Of a stretch of DNA of 64,000 nt, positions 62,462-64,000 are shown one piece after another. The stretch's first letter is position 1, and each line of letters opens with the position of its first letter. The DNA comes from Melastoma dodecandrum. Lineage: Eukaryota; Streptophyta; Magnoliopsida; Myrtales; Melastomataceae. Location of the stretch: contig JARUPY010000090.1 in the NCBI GenBank assembly GCA_029817715.1, forward strand, positions 186,001 through 250,000, in the 5' to 3' direction. A model generated the notes under the pieces. It did no database searches. It was not told the DNA's origin and saw only the letters and a list, made by a program, of their open reading frames with translations. The position numbers and the translations under genes were made by a program.

Positions 62462-63527
62462 GGCGGCGGCGACGCGGTTCGCCGGTAGCCCTGTCTGGCT
62501 GCGCTGGACCGCGCTCGTCTTCGGCTCGGCGGTCCTCGCCGGCACGCTCACCGCGCTGCACGTCTCGGCGGCGCTGCTGCTGGGCACCATCGTCGCAGCC
62601 GTCGCGCTGGCGGCTGCGGGCGCACCCGTGAGCGTGCCGCAGCCCGTCTTCATGGCGGCCCAGGCGCTGATCGGCGCGATGATCGCGCGGACCTTCACGC
62701 CGGCGCTGTTCGGCGAGTTTCTTCGCCGCTGGCCGTTGTTCCTCGTGGCGACCGGCTCGGTGCTCGTCGCCGCGGCGGCGATCGGCTGGCTGCTGACGCG
62801 CTTCCGCGTGCTGCCCGGCACGACCGCGGCCTGGGGCACGTTCCCCGGCGCCGCCACCGTCATGGTGCTGATGGCCGGCGATTTCGGGGCCGACATGCGG
62901 CTCGTCGCCTTTATGCAATATTCCCGCGTGCTGCTCGTCGCGCTCGCCGCCACGGTTGTCGCGCATGCCTTCGACATAAAGGGGGCAGCCGCGGCATCCG
63001 CTGCGCCCCCGCTGCATATCGGAGCGGTCGTCGCGACGCTGCTCGTCGCCGCCGCGGTGGCGCTCGCCGCGCTGCGCCTCAAAATCCCAGCCGGCCCCCT
63101 GATCGGGTCGATGGTCGCCTGCGCCGCCCTGCAGCTGACGGGCGTCCTGTCGATCGAGCTGCCGCGCCCGCTGCTCGGCCTCGCCTATGCGATCGTCGGC
63201 TGGTCGATCGGCCTTCGCTTCACCCGCGAGATCCTGATCCACGTGCTGCGGGCGCTGCCCCGCGTCCTCGCGTCAATCGCTGTCCTCATCGCGGTCTGCG
63301 GCGCCTTCGCCGCGGCGCTGGTGGTGTTCGCCGGGCTCGATCCGCTCACCGCCTATCTGGCGATGAGCCCGGGCGGCGCGGACTCGATCGCCATCATCGC
63401 GGCCGCGTCGCCGCATGTCGACGCGCCGTTCATCATGGCGCTGCAGGTGTCGCGCTTTCTCGCGATCTTGGCCTTCGGCCCGTCGCTGGCGCGGCTCGTG
63501 GCGCATTCCGCCGCCCGCGACGCTTAG
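62454..63527 (+). CDS. AbrB-family membrane transporter
   Basis: A 357-residue protein with about 10 membrane helices arranged as two repeats (each with a PGA/SPGGAD-type motif: GTFPGAATVMVLMAGDFGADMRLVAF and AMSPGGADSIAIIAA), the pattern of Gram-negative AbrB duplicated-domain proteins. Related proteins are thought to move small metabolites; in E. coli AbrB was named for a regulatory effect. It overlaps the hydrolase gene by eight bases, suggesting shared substrate or regulation. Confidence 0.82.
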   Translation: MAEAAATRFAGSPVWLRWTALVFGSAVLAGTLTALHVSAALLLGTIVAAVALAAAGAPVSVPQPVFMAAQALIGAMIARTFTPALFGEFLRRWPLFLVATGSVLVAAAAIGWLLTRFRVLPGTTAAWGTFPGAATVMVLMAGDFGADMRLVAFMQYSRVLLVALAATVVAHAFDIKGAAAASAAPPLHIGAVVATLLVAAAVALAALRLKIPAGPLIGSMVACAALQLTGVLSIELPRPLLGLAYAIVGWSIGLRFTREILIHVLRALPRVLASIAVLIAVCGAFAAALVVFAGLDPLTAYLAMSPGGADSIAIIAAASPHVDAPFIMALQVSRFLAILAFGPSLARLVAHSAARDA

Positions 63528-63537
63528 ATAGTCAAAA

Positions 63538-63573
63538 GTCGGCTCTTAAACGAGAGTTCTGGCACGAGCCGAC
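63538..63573. terminator. Hairpin between convergent genes
   Basis: An 8-bp stem GTCGGCTC/GAGCCGAC with an inner CTC/GAG pairing. It lies between the AbrB-type stop (63527) and the PilZ stop (63579) and can act in both directions. No strong T-run. Confidence 0.5.
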
Positions 63574-63578
63574 GCGCG

Positions 63579-63929
63579 CTAGGCGCCCGGCGGCACCGGC
63601 GTCAGCCGCACGCCCGCATCGCAGCCGTGCTGCCAGACGAGCAGCGCATGGTAGCGGGCGCGGCTGCCGGCATCGGTGAGCAGGAACATCCGCGGCAGGG
63701 CGCAGGGCGCATCAAGGCGCAGGCGCGCGCCGCCCCGCGAGCGATCGCGGATGCGGCATTCGACCAGCACGTGGCCGCGCCGCATGCCGAGCGTCGCGTC
63801 GCGCAGTCGCGTGCGCAGGCGCTGCTCGCCGCGCCGCTCGCCGGCCGCCGGCTCGACCACCGTGTAGGTGAAGTCGCCGAGCGTCGCATCGCCCGCGGCG
63901 ACGCGGCGGGCTGCAACCTCCGCGCTCAT
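63579..63929 (-). CDS. Single PilZ-domain-like protein
   Basis: A 116-residue protein with RxxxR (RLRTR) and D/NxSxxG (RDRSRGGARLRLD), so the PilZ signature is present and cyclic-di-GMP binding is possible. The C terminus supplies the closing strands (FLLTDAGSRARYHALLVW). The start overlaps the stop of the gene entering from the right edge (ATGA). Confidence 0.6.
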   Translation of the reverse strand: MSAEVAARRVAAGDATLGDFTYTVVEPAAGERRGEQRLRTRLRDATLGMRRGHVLVECRIRDRSRGGARLRLDAPCALPRMFLLTDAGSRARYHALLVWQHGCDAGVRLTPVPPGA

Positions 63930-64000
63930 GCCGCGTCGCGCGCCGCCGCCGGGCGGACCGCGGCGAGCGCCTGCGCGAAGATCCGCGCGCCCGCATCCTC
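63926..64000 (-). CDS. C-terminal fragment of an unidentified gene (right edge)
   Basis: Only 24 residues are visible (ending RPAAARDAA). The stop overlaps the PilZ start by four bases, so both belong to one operon. Too short to identify. Confidence 0.6.
   Translation of the reverse strand, partial: EDAGARIFAQALAAVRPAAARDAA

Noticed and set aside
1..64000. tRNA, rRNA, CRISPR, prophage and transposase genes
   Set aside because: Scanned by eye for tRNA-like ends, short regular repeats and transposase motifs; nothing convincing was found.

Overview
The window is GC-rich (roughly 68% by eye) chromosomal DNA of an alphaproteobacterium, most likely a member of the Hyphomicrobiales (Rhizobiales) in the Methylobacteriaceae/Beijerinckiaceae neighbourhood. 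Pointers are a DUF3126 protein (an alphaproteobacterial family), an Omp25/Omp31-type barrel, a DUF882 exported protein, orphan cobF of the aerobic cobalamin route, and the gene sets ffh-rpsP-rimM and envC-ctpA-divergent polysaccharide deacetylase-rppH. The family-level placement is inference. No rRNA, tRNA, CRISPR array, prophage or insertion sequence was seen.

Layout. 1-6.1 kb is accessory: a triple-PAS sensor with a degenerate receiver domain running off the left edge, a PAS-LuxR regulator, small membrane or secreted proteins, an AT-rich patch holding a broken gene (about 3.96-4.5 kb), and a 53-bp direct repeat. 6.1-10.1 kb holds a ClC transporter with a divergent MarR regulator, a HAD phosphatase and an SDR. 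10.3-18.9 kb is the most striking part: eight tightly coupled minus-strand genes (inositol-phosphate synthase, HD-like protein, methyltransferase, Gfo/Idh oxidoreductase, YcaO, TIM-barrel isomerase, GT4 glycosyltransferase, LmbE deacetylase), followed upstream by opgH. Ino1, GT4 and LmbE are the first enzyme types of mycothiol synthesis; the other five are not part of that pathway. The set looks like a biosynthetic route to an inositol-containing glycoside of unknown structure.

21-36.8 kb holds a metallo-beta-lactamase-like protein, a large porin, cobF, tandem PilZ, DUF3126, cysE, the lactate-oxidation operon lutABC, psiE-like, the glutathione-dependent formaldehyde pair adhC-fghA and a type II NADH dehydrogenase. 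36.8-49.3 kb carries envelope and housekeeping genes: DUF882, envC-ctpA-polysaccharide deacetylase, an rppH interrupted by an apparent frameshift, an O-antigen-ligase-like protein, glgP and rsfS-rlmH. 49.3-58.3 kb has an SDR, an outer-membrane barrel, a PrpE-like acyl-CoA synthetase, a GT2 and rimM-rpsP-ffh. 58.5-64 kb is a regulator-rich accessory block (MFS/MarR, ribokinase/TetR, isochorismatase-like/AbrB transporter, PilZ) with clear palindromic operators.

At this GC content most genes have long open frames on the opposite strand; those were treated as shadows. Several starts are GTG or TTG, and many same-strand neighbours overlap by ATGA or GTGA, implying translational coupling.
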